NCBI RefSeq assembly: GCF_000282115.1
Contig: NZ_AKJY01000046.1
Location: forward strand, 1 to 39,296
Direction of reading: 5' to 3'
Length of the DNA: 39,296 nucleotides
Source: Chryseobacterium populi
GTDB lineage: Bacteria; Bacteroidota; Bacteroidia; Flavobacteriales; Weeksellaceae
This document shows positions 7,722-14,528 of this stretch, in pieces; positions within the stretch are counted from its first letter, which is position 1; each line of letters begins with the position of its first letter. The notes below the pieces were generated by a model. That model was given only the letters and a program-made list of their open reading frames with translations. It did not search any database and had not been told where the DNA came from. The position numbers were made by a program, and so were the translations under genes.

Positions 7722-8544
7722 CTATCCTTACGCTGGTCATACTTAAAGATCCGGCTATGAGCTCATCATTAAACAGACTAAGACTTTCAGATTTATCTTT
7801 TAATCCTAAGGTATAGAGTAAAGGCAGATAATGATCCGGAGTCGGAACGGCATACTGTAAGAATGTTCCCTGTTTCTGATAATCAATAATAGGCTGGAAA
7901 TTGCCGTCAACGAGCCAGTTGTTTGTTTTCTCACGGGCTTCAATGGCCCAGTCCCATCCGGCACCAACTGTGTTGATATTTCTCCAGTCGATCAATCTTA
8001 AATTATGCACAATATTTCCGCTTCCGATAATTAAAATACCTTTTTCACGGAGCTTATTTAATTTTGCAGCTAATTCATAATGATATTGCGGAGGCTTTGT
8101 ATAGTCAATACTCAATTGAATCACAGGGATATCAGCATCAGGATACATATGTTTGATTACTGACCATGCTCCATGATCCAAACCCCAGTTGTGGTCTTCT
8201 TCCACCGGTACCGGCACCAAAAGTTCTGCCGTTTCCCTGGCAAGCTCAGGGCTTCCGGGAGCAGGATACTGCACGTCAAATAATGCTTTTGGAAATCCTC
8301 CGAAATCATGGATGGTTCTCGGCATATCCATTGCAGTAACAAAAGTTCCCTGTGTATACCAGTGAGCGGAGATGCACAGAATAGCATTCGGTTTTGGAAT
8401 TTCTGTAGCTGCTTTTCTGAATCCCTGTACAAATTGATTTTCTTCAATAGCATTCATCGGCGAACCATGTCCCAGAAACAGGACAGGCATTCTTTGGGTA
8501 TTTTGAAAATGGTTACTGATATTTTGTAGATCGTTGAGGTTCAT
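7717..8544 (-). CDS. ygiD: YgiD-type class III extradiol dioxygenase (4,5-DOPA dioxygenase family)
   Basis: A 275-residue cytoplasmic metalloenzyme of the LigB-like class III extradiol dioxygenase superfamily. E. coli YgiD opens the ring of L-DOPA at the 4,5 position in vitro; the natural substrate is unclear. Four histidines match the metal-ligand spacing of YgiD (22, 57, 177, 234): His26 (LGHGSPM), His61 (SAHWYT), His180 (IVHNLR) and His238 (PDHYLP). DHGAW at 123-127 is also typical. The length equals the family norm. It lies 77 bases downstream of yceI on the same strand, with a terminator-like hairpin between them, so co-transcription would need read-through. Confidence 0.92.
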   Translation of the reverse strand: MNLNDLQNISNHFQNTQRMPVLFLGHGSPMNAIEENQFVQGFRKAATEIPKPNAILCISAHWYTQGTFVTAMDMPRTIHDFGGFPKALFDVQYPAPGSPELARETAELLVPVPVEEDHNWGLDHGAWSVIKHMYPDADIPVIQLSIDYTKPPQYHYELAAKLNKLREKGILIIGSGNIVHNLRLIDWRNINTVGAGWDWAIEAREKTNNWLVDGNFQPIIDYQKQGTFLQYAVPTPDHYLPLLYTLGLKDKSESLSLFNDELIAGSLSMTSVRIG

Positions 8545-8548
8545 AATG

Positions 8549-8599
8549 TAATGATTAAAAAAGAAAAAGGTTCAAGGTTTTTAGAAAAATCCCTGAACC
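8549..8599 (-). terminator. Terminator or attenuator between yceI and ygiD
   Basis: On the minus strand GGTTCA pairs with TGAACC, continued by GG/CC and by A/T pairs across the centre, followed by a T-rich tract (about 8549-8568). It is placed after the yceI stop (8622) and immediately before the ygiD start (8544), so it may set how much transcription reaches ygiD. Confidence 0.65.
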
Positions 8600-8621
8600 C
8601 TCCGATATGTTTAAATGAAAA

Positions 8622-9134
8622 CTATGCTTGTTTTACAAACTGTAATTCTCCGCCTAATTTTACATCATCACTTACCATTACACCACCTGCTTCAAGAGCG
8701 GCATTCCAGTTCAACCCGAAATCTTTTCTGTTGATTTTTCCTTCAAAAGAGAAACCTGCTTTAGTATTTCCCCATGGGTCAACATTGATTCCGTTAAAAT
8801 CTACATCAAGAGTTACAGGCTTTGTAATTCCGTTGATCGTAAGATTTCCGGTCACTGTTCCGTTTAATGCAACAGATTCGAAGGTAATCGTAGGATTTTG
8901 TTCAGCATTGAAAAATTCAGCAGACTTTAAATGATTATCTCTGTCGGTATTATGAGTGGAGATAGAATCAGTCTGAATGGTAGCTGTAGTTCTAGCATTA
9001 GCAAAAGTATCATCATCAGCTTCGATTTCTGCATTGAAGTTAGTAAAATTTCCTTTAATGTTAGAAATCATCATGTGTTTTACTTTAAAAGTAATTTCAC
9101 TATGTGCCGGGTCTAAATTCCATTTTGTTGCCAT
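8622..9134 (-). CDS. YceI family protein
   Basis: A 170-residue YceI-like beta-barrel protein (lipocalin-like fold binding polyisoprenoid-type lipids in structurally known members). The diagnostic start WNLDPAHSEITFKVKHMM, the internal TGNLTINGITKPVTLDV and DFGLNWN near the end are all present. The chosen start has no signal peptide, so it is probably cytoplasmic, unlike periplasmic E. coli YceI. An in-frame ATG at 9185 would add 17 residues, but a perfect -7 box lies at 9167-9174, inside that extension, and the family alignment begins at the inner Met. The physiological ligand is unknown. It may be partly co-transcribed with the downstream dioxygenase gene. Confidence 0.92.
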   Translation of the reverse strand: MATKWNLDPAHSEITFKVKHMMISNIKGNFTNFNAEIEADDDTFANARTTATIQTDSISTHNTDRDNHLKSAEFFNAEQNPTITFESVALNGTVTGNLTINGITKPVTLDVDFNGINVDPWGNTKAGFSFEGKINRKDFGLNWNAALEAGGVMVSDDVKLGGELQFVKQA

Positions 9135-9166
9135 TGTATTTTGTATTTTGTTTGTTATTAATGATG

Positions 9167-9174
9167 CAAATTTA
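9167..9174 (-). promoter_or_regulatory. -7 box for yceI
   Basis: TAAATTTG on the minus strand, a full match to TAnnTTTG, about 33 bases before the yceI ATG at 9134. It supports that start over the longer frame. Confidence 0.5.
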
Positions 9175-9358
9175 GGGCAAGACATAGGTATGAATCATTG
9201 ATTTAGGATAAGAAATGAGACTAAATATTGGATGTCAGTTACATGTGTCTTCAACTGTAAACTGTCAATCAAAATCTGATATTAAGTTAAGAAAATACAC
9301 AATATCATTGTATGAGTGTTTTTATTTTAACATTTATTAACGATTGGGTTTTATTTCT

Positions 9359-9366
9359 TATTTTTG
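9359..9366 (+). promoter_or_regulatory. -7 box for the S9 peptidase gene
   Basis: TATTTTTG, a full match to TAnnTTTG, 19 bases before the ATG at 9386. A TTG at 9344-9346 is closer (12 bases) than the usual -33 spacing. Confidence 0.45.
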
Positions 9367-9385
9367 ATGGATTCAATTTTATACA

Positions 9386-11524
9386 ATGAAATTACATAAA
9401 TTATCTTTATTGATGGTAGTTTTGGGTGGATCTGTTTTTGCCCAGACCCAAAAATTTACGATGGCGGAGGCTGTAAATGGCTTAAGAACCAATTTAGCAG
9501 TAAAAAATATTACTCAGTTTTCATGGTCTGCAGATGGTAAATCTTATATCCAGGGAGTAAAAGGAGGCTATATGATCACAGATCTGAAAACCAATAAGCA
9601 GGATACTTTAATTTCTTTAAGCCAGCTGAACAAGCATATTTCTGATAAAAAATTGGACGTCTTCCCACAGATGAAATTCATCAGCAGCTCTCAAGCTTAT
9701 TTTAATGCGAATGATCATCTGTTCTGGGTAGAAAAATCCGGGAACGATTGGAGAATAAAGAATTCAGCTGCATTGGAAGAAAACAGCTCTAATATAAAAG
9801 TTTTCGGTGACAACCAGACTTTAGCCTATACGGTAAAAAATAATTTATACATCAGTAAAGACGGGAAATCTGTAGCAGTAACGAATGATTCAGATGAAAA
9901 TATCATCAACGGACAAGCCGTTCATAGAAATGAGTTCGGAATAGATACCGGGATCTTCCCTTCTCCGGATTCTGAAAATGTAGCTTTCTACAGAATGGAT
10001 CAGACGATGGTTGCCAATTATCCGGTAATTGACTGGTCTGTAACACCTGCTGTAAATCACAATATCAAATATCCGATGGCTGGACAGACCTCTCATGAAG
10101 TTACTTTGGGTGTCTATAATATTAAAAACCAATCAACGGTTTTCTTAAAAACTGAAGGTGAAAAAGATCAGTATTTGACGGCGGTTACCTGGAGCCCGGA
10201 TTCCAAATATATTTTTGTAGGTGTTTTAAACAGAGGACAGAATCATTTAAAAATGAATCAGTATGATGCAGCAACAGGAAATCTTGTGAAAACTTTATTT
10301 GAAGAAACAGATAGTAAATATGTAGAACCTCAGCATCCCTTGGTGTTTTTCCCGAATTCTACGACTGATTTTATCTGGCAGAGCCAGAGAACAGGATACA
10401 ACCATCTGTTCCATTACAATCTTGAAAAAGGATTAATTTCCCAGATTACAAAAGGAGACTGGCTGGTGACTGATATTCTGGGATTCAACGAAAAGAAAAA
10501 AGAAATTTATTTCGCTTCGACCAAAGAAACTCCTTTGGAAAGACATTTATATAAAATCAACTGGACAAATTTCAAGATGCAGCGACTGGACGATGCTGAA
10601 GGTATGCACTCGGGAATTCTGAGCAATGACGGGAATTATGTGTATGATATGTACAGTAATGCCAATACACCAAGAGTAGCGAATATCATCAACACCAATA
10701 CATTAAAAGATGACAATATCCTGACCGCTGAAAATCCGTTAAAAAATTATCAGCGGCCCGAAATTAAAAATGTAAACCTGAAAGCCGATGACGGAACTCC
10801 ATTATATGGGAAGATCATCCTTCCGACGAATTTTGATCCAGACAAAAAATATCCGGTTATTGTTTACTTATATAATGGTCCGCACCTGCAATTGGTCACC
10901 AATACTTTCCCTGCTTCCGGAAACCTTTGGTATGAGTATATGACCCAAAACGGATATATTATTTTTACAATGGACGGAAGAGGTTCTTCCAACCGTGGAA
11001 TGAAATTCGAACAGGCTGTTTTCAGAAACCTGGGAACAACCGAGATGAACGACCAGATGAAAGGAGTGGATTATTTAAAATCCCTTCCCTATGTAGATGC
11101 GGAAAAAATGGGTATTCACGGATGGAGCTTTGGTGGGTTTATGACAACAAGTTTCATGCTTCGTCATCCTGAAGTATTTAAAGTAGGTGTTGCAGGAGGT
11201 CCTGTAATCGACTGGAAAATGTACGAAATTATGTACGGGGAAAGATATATGGATACCCCTCAGGAAAATCCGCAGGGTTATGCCACTGCCAATTTATTGG
11301 ATAAAGTACAGAATTTAAAAGGAAAATTATTAATGATCCATGGAGCACAGGATGATGTGGTAGTTTGGCAGCATTCAGTAAAATTCATTAAATCCGCAGT
11401 AGATAACGGAGTTCAGTTAGACTATTTTGTTTATCCGGGGCATCCGCACAATGTAATCGGTAAAGACAGGGTACACCTGATGCAGAAAATCACCGATTAC
11501 TTTGACCAGAATCTGAAGAAATAA
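9386..11524 (+). CDS. S9 family dipeptidyl-peptidase IV-like peptidase
   Basis: A 712-residue exported serine peptidase that probably removes dipeptides from the N terminus of Pro-containing peptides. A signal peptide (residues 1-19, ending VFAQ) is followed by a DPP-IV-type beta-propeller with blade repeats such as SWSADGKSY, TWSPDSKYI and SPDSENVAFYRMDQ, then an alpha/beta-hydrolase domain from about 480. The catalytic triad is Ser581 (HGWSFGGF), Asp657 (GAQDDVV) and His688 (GHPHNV), in the expected order. Length matches bacterial DPP-IV homologues. It acts in the periplasm or at the outer membrane in peptide nutrition. Monocistronic by context. S9 membership is certain; the exact specificity is inferred. 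Confidence 0.95.
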   Translation: MKLHKLSLLMVVLGGSVFAQTQKFTMAEAVNGLRTNLAVKNITQFSWSADGKSYIQGVKGGYMITDLKTNKQDTLISLSQLNKHISDKKLDVFPQMKFISSSQAYFNANDHLFWVEKSGNDWRIKNSAALEENSSNIKVFGDNQTLAYTVKNNLYISKDGKSVAVTNDSDENIINGQAVHRNEFGIDTGIFPSPDSENVAFYRMDQTMVANYPVIDWSVTPAVNHNIKYPMAGQTSHEVTLGVYNIKNQSTVFLKTEGEKDQYLTAVTWSPDSKYIFVGVLNRGQNHLKMNQYDAATGNLVKTLFEETDSKYVEPQHPLVFFPNSTTDFIWQSQRTGYNHLFHYNLEKGLISQITKGDWLVTDILGFNEKKKEIYFASTKETPLERHLYKINWTNFKMQRLDDAEGMHSGILSNDGNYVYDMYSNANTPRVANIINTNTLKDDNILTAENPLKNYQRPEIKNVNLKADDGTPLYGKIILPTNFDPDKKYPVIVYLYNGPHLQLVTNTFPASGNLWYEYMTQNGYIIFTMDGRGSSNRGMKFEQAVFRNLGTTEMNDQMKGVDYLKSLPYVDAEKMGIHGWSFGGFMTTSFMLRHPEVFKVGVAGGPVIDWKMYEIMYGERYMDTPQENPQGYATANLLDKVQNLKGKLLMIHGAQDDVVVWQHSVKFIKSAVDNGVQLDYFVYPGHPHNVIGKDRVHLMQKITDYFDQNLKK

Positions 11525-11656
11525 TCTTCATAAAATAGCTACATACCATTCCCCGTTCTGAAAACAGCATATGGTGTGAATTGTAAGGAACAGGGATTGG
11601 CGTTTTTACGAGATCCGTTCTTATCATTCATCAATGCTTTTGATAAATGATTGTCC

Positions 11657-11664
11657 TAATTTTG
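11657..11664 (+). promoter_or_regulatory. -7 box for the LLM oxidoreductase gene
   Basis: TAATTTTG, a full TAnnTTTG match, with a TTG at 11640-11642 (14-base spacing, short). It lies inside a possible longer reading frame, which argues for the ATG at 11685. Confidence 0.5.
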
Positions 11665-11684
11665 TTTCATATAAAATCAATAAT

Positions 11685-12710
11685 ATGGAATTAGGAATTG
11701 GAATGTTCGGTGATCTGGCTTTCGATCAGGTAACCGGAAAATATAAAGATGCGGGAGTTAAGATCCGTGAAATTCTTGAACAGGTAAAACTGATGGATGA
11801 GGTGGGAATTGATGTTTTTGCAATGGGAGAGCATCACCGCCCGGATTATGCAGTTTCATCTCCGGAAATGGTATTGGCCGCAGCTGCGAGTATTACAAAA
11901 AATATAAAACTGGCAAGTGGAGTTACCGTTTTAAGTTCTTCAGAGCCTGTAAAAGTATACGAAGACTTTTCAACACTGGATCTTATTTCAGACGGAAGAG
12001 CTGAAATATTTGTAGGCCGCGGAAGCTTCATTGAATCATTTCCGCTATACGGATATTCTTTGAATGACTACGAGCAGCTTTTTGATGAAAAATTAGAATT
12101 ATTACTGAAAATAAATTCAGAAGAAAATGTTTCCTGGTCAGGACAGCTTCGGGCACCAATGCAGAATCAGACCGTCTATCCGAGAGCAAAAAATGGTGGG
12201 AAACTGGCCATTTGGAGAGCCGTTGGGGGAACTCCGCAATCCGTTTTAAGTGCGGCAAAGCTGGGAATGCCTTTAGTGGTTGCCATTATTGGTGGAATGC
12301 CCGTTCAGTTTAAAAATTTAATAGAATTCTACAAACAGGAATATCAGAAAGCGGGACATGACATGTCTGAAATGCAGATCGCAATTCATTCCCATACTTT
12401 TGTAAGTGATAATCCTGAAGTGATTGACGGATATTTCCACAATTATAAATCACAGATGGACAGAATCGGGGCTTCCAGAGGCTGGGCTCCTTACACCAAA
12501 ATGCAATATGAAGGCGGAAGAGGTAAAGACGGAGCATTATTTATCGGGAACCCACAGGAAGTGACTGAGAAAATTGCATATATGAAGGAAATTTTCGGGA
12601 TTACAAGATTTATCGGTCATATGGATGTCGGAGATCCTTCTCATGATATTATGATGAAATCAATTGAACTGTTCGGTGAAAAAGTGAAACCAACCATTCA
12701 AACATTGTAA
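11685..12710 (+). CDS. LLM class flavin-dependent oxidoreductase (luciferase-like)
   Basis: A 341-residue member of the bacterial luciferase-like monooxygenase superfamily: a TIM barrel using reduced flavin. It opens MELGIGMFGDLAF, has the typical MGEHHRPDYAVSSPEMVLAA segment and a flavin-phosphate region, and a later segment DGRAEIFVGRGS. The resemblance is to the group of single-subunit LLM proteins common in Flavobacteriia; the substrate is unknown. An in-frame ATG at 11634 would add 17 residues, but the -7 box falls within that stretch and the family begins at the inner Met. Cytoplasmic, monocistronic, and followed by a terminator that carries an inserted repeat. Confidence 0.92.
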   Translation: MELGIGMFGDLAFDQVTGKYKDAGVKIREILEQVKLMDEVGIDVFAMGEHHRPDYAVSSPEMVLAAAASITKNIKLASGVTVLSSSEPVKVYEDFSTLDLISDGRAEIFVGRGSFIESFPLYGYSLNDYEQLFDEKLELLLKINSEENVSWSGQLRAPMQNQTVYPRAKNGGKLAIWRAVGGTPQSVLSAAKLGMPLVVAIIGGMPVQFKNLIEFYKQEYQKAGHDMSEMQIAIHSHTFVSDNPEVIDGYFHNYKSQMDRIGASRGWAPYTKMQYEGGRGKDGALFIGNPQEVTEKIAYMKEIFGITRFIGHMDVGDPSHDIMMKSIELFGEKVKPTIQTL

Positions 12711-12718
12711 AATTAAGC

Positions 12719-12746
12719 TCTTTTGAAATTTTTCAGAGGAGTTTTT
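12719..12746 (+). terminator. Terminator of the LLM oxidoreductase gene
   Basis: CTCTTTTGAA pairs with TTCAGAGGAG (ten pairs including wobbles) across ATTT and runs into GTTTTTAT. Its 3' arm plus the T run (AGAGGAGTTT) is repeated downstream at 12818-12827. Confidence 0.6.
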
Positions 12747-12827
12747 ATATAAGAGGAGCCACGAAGTGGCGACTTAATAAAGGGGCGGGATGAAAGTCCT
12801 GCCCTGAACAAATGAAAAGAGGAGTTT
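12735..12827. repeat. Paired-hairpin intergenic element flanked by a 10-base direct repeat
   Basis: Two hairpins stand in tandem: GCCAC-gaa-GTGGC (12758-12770) and GGGCGGGA-tgaaag-TCCTGCCC (12783-12804, one G-T pair). The direct repeat AGAGGAGTTT flanks them at 12735-12744 and 12818-12827; the left copy is the 3' arm of the preceding terminator. The structure resembles REP-like or miniature inserted elements. No transposase is present, and copies elsewhere in the genome cannot be seen from here. Confidence 0.5.
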
Positions 12828-12863
12828 AAATTATTACTTCTTTATTCTTACTTTTACAAAATT

Positions 12864-13121
12864 ATGCAACAACCATCCAAAGACCCTTTACACGGAAAAA
12901 GGCTTGATGCTATTCTTGAAGAATTAGTAGAATATTATCAGGGCTTTGAGAAGCTGGGAGAACAGATCAATATCAAATGTTTTACAGATAATCCCAGCAT
13001 CAGTTCCTCTCTGAAGTTCTTGCGGAAAACACCCTGGGCAAGAACCAAAGTGGAGAGTTTGTATCTTTTTGTACAGAGAGAAATAAAACGAAACGAAACA
13101 AGGCGCGGAAATGGAGTATAG
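12864..13121 (+). CDS. VF530 family (DUF2132) small DNA-binding-like protein
   Basis: An 85-residue protein matching the VF530/DUF2132 family, named after a Vibrio fischeri protein whose structure suggested DNA binding. The family pattern is nearly complete: DPLHGKRLDAILEELVEYY, then GEQINIKCFTDNPSISSSLK, then FLRKTPWARTKVESLYL. The C-terminal tail (REIKRNETRRGN) is basic. No signal peptide. It precedes slyD by 107 bases, but slyD has its own -7 box. The family is confident; the biological role is unknown. Confidence 0.9.
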   Translation: MQQPSKDPLHGKRLDAILEELVEYYQGFEKLGEQINIKCFTDNPSISSSLKFLRKTPWARTKVESLYLFVQREIKRNETRRGNGV

Positions 13122-13178
13122 AATTTATTTCAGTTCCTCTAATTAATATATTCCGCTCTGCCAATCATTTCAAAATAG

Positions 13179-13186
13179 TATATTTG
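13179..13186 (+). promoter_or_regulatory. -7 box for slyD
   Basis: TATATTTG, a full match to TAnnTTTG, 42 bases before the ATG at 13229. No TTG is seen 17-23 bases upstream. Confidence 0.45.
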
Positions 13187-13228
13187 TGCCATTAATCGTG
13201 AAGAACATCGCGAAAAAAAGAAAATAAT

Positions 13229-13729
13229 ATGACAATTGAAAGCAATCATGTTGTAGCAGTAAGTTACATCCTTCACACAATCGAAGAAGATGGAAGTAAG
13301 ATTCTTGTAGAAGAAACAACAGCCGAAAATCCACTTACATTTTTATATGGTGTGGGAATGATGATACCAAAGTTTGAACAAAATATCTTAGGCTTAAAAG
13401 CTGGTGATAAAGCAGCTTTTACCATCCAGCCTGAAGAAGCTTATGGTGAAAAACACCCGGATTCTATTGTGCAATTGCCGGTTGATATGTTTAAAGAATC
13501 AGGGCTCCCGCCTGTAGGTGCTATTTTGCCTTTAACTGATAATCAGGGGAATAACTTTCAGGCATTTGTGGTAGAAATAACGTCTGACGCTGTGGTGGCA
13601 GATCTTAGCCATCCAATGGCAGGGAAAGTTTTAGATTTCCAGGTGGAAATTTTAAATACACGCCCTGCGACAGAAGAGGAATTGGCACATGGTCATGCTC
13701 ACGGAATTGACGGAACTGATGCTCATTAA
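13229..13729 (+). CDS. slyD: SlyD-type FKBP peptidyl-prolyl isomerase
   Basis: A 166-residue cytoplasmic FKBP-type cis-trans prolyl isomerase and chaperone. The N-terminal FKBP part (VVAVSYILHT...PLTFLYGVGMMIPKFEQNI) contains the typical insertion: the insert-in-flap domain runs from about residue 70 (EEAYGEKHPDSIVQLP) to about 125, and the chain returns with HPMAGKVLDFQVEIL. The tail is short and His-rich (AHGHAHGIDGTDAH), a cut-down version of the metal-binding tail that in E. coli SlyD delivers nickel. No hydrogenase genes are nearby, so general folding or metal buffering is more likely than hydrogenase maturation. Confidence 0.94.
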   Translation: MTIESNHVVAVSYILHTIEEDGSKILVEETTAENPLTFLYGVGMMIPKFEQNILGLKAGDKAAFTIQPEEAYGEKHPDSIVQLPVDMFKESGLPPVGAILPLTDNQGNNFQAFVVEITSDAVVADLSHPMAGKVLDFQVEILNTRPATEEELAHGHAHGIDGTDAH

Positions 13730-13735
13730 AAAAAC

Positions 13736-13765
13736 ATAAACGTCTGATTTTTCAGACGTTTTTTT
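13736..13765. terminator. Bidirectional terminator between slyD and the YchJ-like gene
   Basis: CGTCTGA (13741-13747) pairs perfectly with TCAGACG (13752-13758) across TTTT, with A before and T after. It suits both convergent genes. Confidence 0.85.
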
Positions 13766-13777
13766 ATGAAATAAATT

Positions 13778-14155
13778 TTAATCTAAAAATTCCCCTGAAA
13801 CATAGTACCATCTCTCATGCATTTTCTGGAATATGGAAAATTCATGGTGAATTAGAGGATTTCCATCCTGATCGGTATAATACGCTTTAAATTCAACCTG
13901 GTTCAAAGCCGGAATCCTGATAATTTCCAGTTTTGTCCATTGATTGATTTCTCCCCACTCCTGAAGGTCTTTTTTATGATGAAGTTTCCGCTTTCCGGGG
14001 TGCGTGGTTTCCATTAAATAGTCCCCGTTTGGGATGGCAAATGCAGAAAACCGTGAGCGCATTAAAGCTTCAGCTGTCGGTGCATGTTTTTCCCCTGTGT
14101 GATAAGGTTTACAGCATTCTTCATAAGGTTTTCCGGAGCAGCAGGGGCAGTTCAT
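13778..14155 (-). CDS. YchJ family protein with SEC-C-type zinc motif
   Basis: A 125-residue protein of the YchJ family. It starts with a Cys-rich SEC-C-like motif (MNCPCCSGKPYEECCKPYH; C3, C5, C6, C14, C15, H19) that probably binds one zinc, then the family segment PTAEALMRSRFSAFAIPNGDYLMET and an NTF2-like beta-rich part ending with YYVSGEFLD. E. coli YchJ carries a second SEC-C motif at its C terminus; this shorter form lacks it, as many homologues do. Cytoplasmic; function unknown. The gene is convergent with slyD and shares its terminator. Confidence 0.9.
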   Translation of the reverse strand: MNCPCCSGKPYEECCKPYHTGEKHAPTAEALMRSRFSAFAIPNGDYLMETTHPGKRKLHHKKDLQEWGEINQWTKLEIIRIPALNQVEFKAYYTDQDGNPLIHHEFSIFQKMHERWYYVSGEFLD

Positions 14156-14488
14156 TTCTTGAATTTTTAAACCACAAAAGTCGTAAAAGTTTTTGAAAAG
14201 TTTTTGTTTAAGCTGAAGTTTTTATATTAAAGGTCAAACAAGAGGAAAATCAAGATATTATTTGTTGGCCGCAAAGACGCAGGTTATGAGTTGATGCATT
14301 ACATTTTTAAGATGCGGGGCTTTGTCTTCAATAAATTGATAAAGTTAATGTTTGCTGAAAATTTTTGATTTTCTTGAGCCTTATTAATATATTCCTTAGA
14401 AAACTCTGCGCCTTTGCGATTAACAAAATTTAAATGTTTAAACAATCGGGTTATTTGTGAACTCCCTTAATGACATTGTGTTGAAGTC
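14156..14488. other. Gene-free region with repeats
   Basis: No gene is visible in about 330 bases. An 11-base unit (AAAAGTTTTTG) is repeated back to back at 14185-14195 and 14196-14206. A pair of inverted CGCAAAG-type sequences bounds 14270-14418 (listed separately). No perfect -7 box or riboswitch-like pattern was found for the YchJ-like gene. Confidence 0.5.
14270..14418. repeat. Miniature element with 13-base terminal inverted repeats
   Basis: CGCAAAGACGCAG at 14270-14282 faces CTGCGCCTTTGCG at 14406-14418; 12 of 13 positions are complementary. The 149-base span has no reading frame of note. The arrangement is that of a MITE-like or REP-like intergenic element. I recall similar CGCAAAG-CGCA sequences as common in Chryseobacterium intergenic DNA, but copy number cannot be checked here, and no target-site duplication is obvious. 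Confidence 0.5.
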
Positions 14489-14519
14489 AAAAAAAGAAAG
14501 CATTCAGTCGAATGCTTTC
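14489..14519 (-). terminator. Strong terminator of the M3 peptidase gene
   Basis: On the minus strand a perfect ten-pair stem (GAAAGCATTC/GAATGCTTTC) with a four-base loop is followed by seven T. It lies just after the stop at 14529. Confidence 0.9.
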
Positions 14520-14528
14520 CTGTATGGT

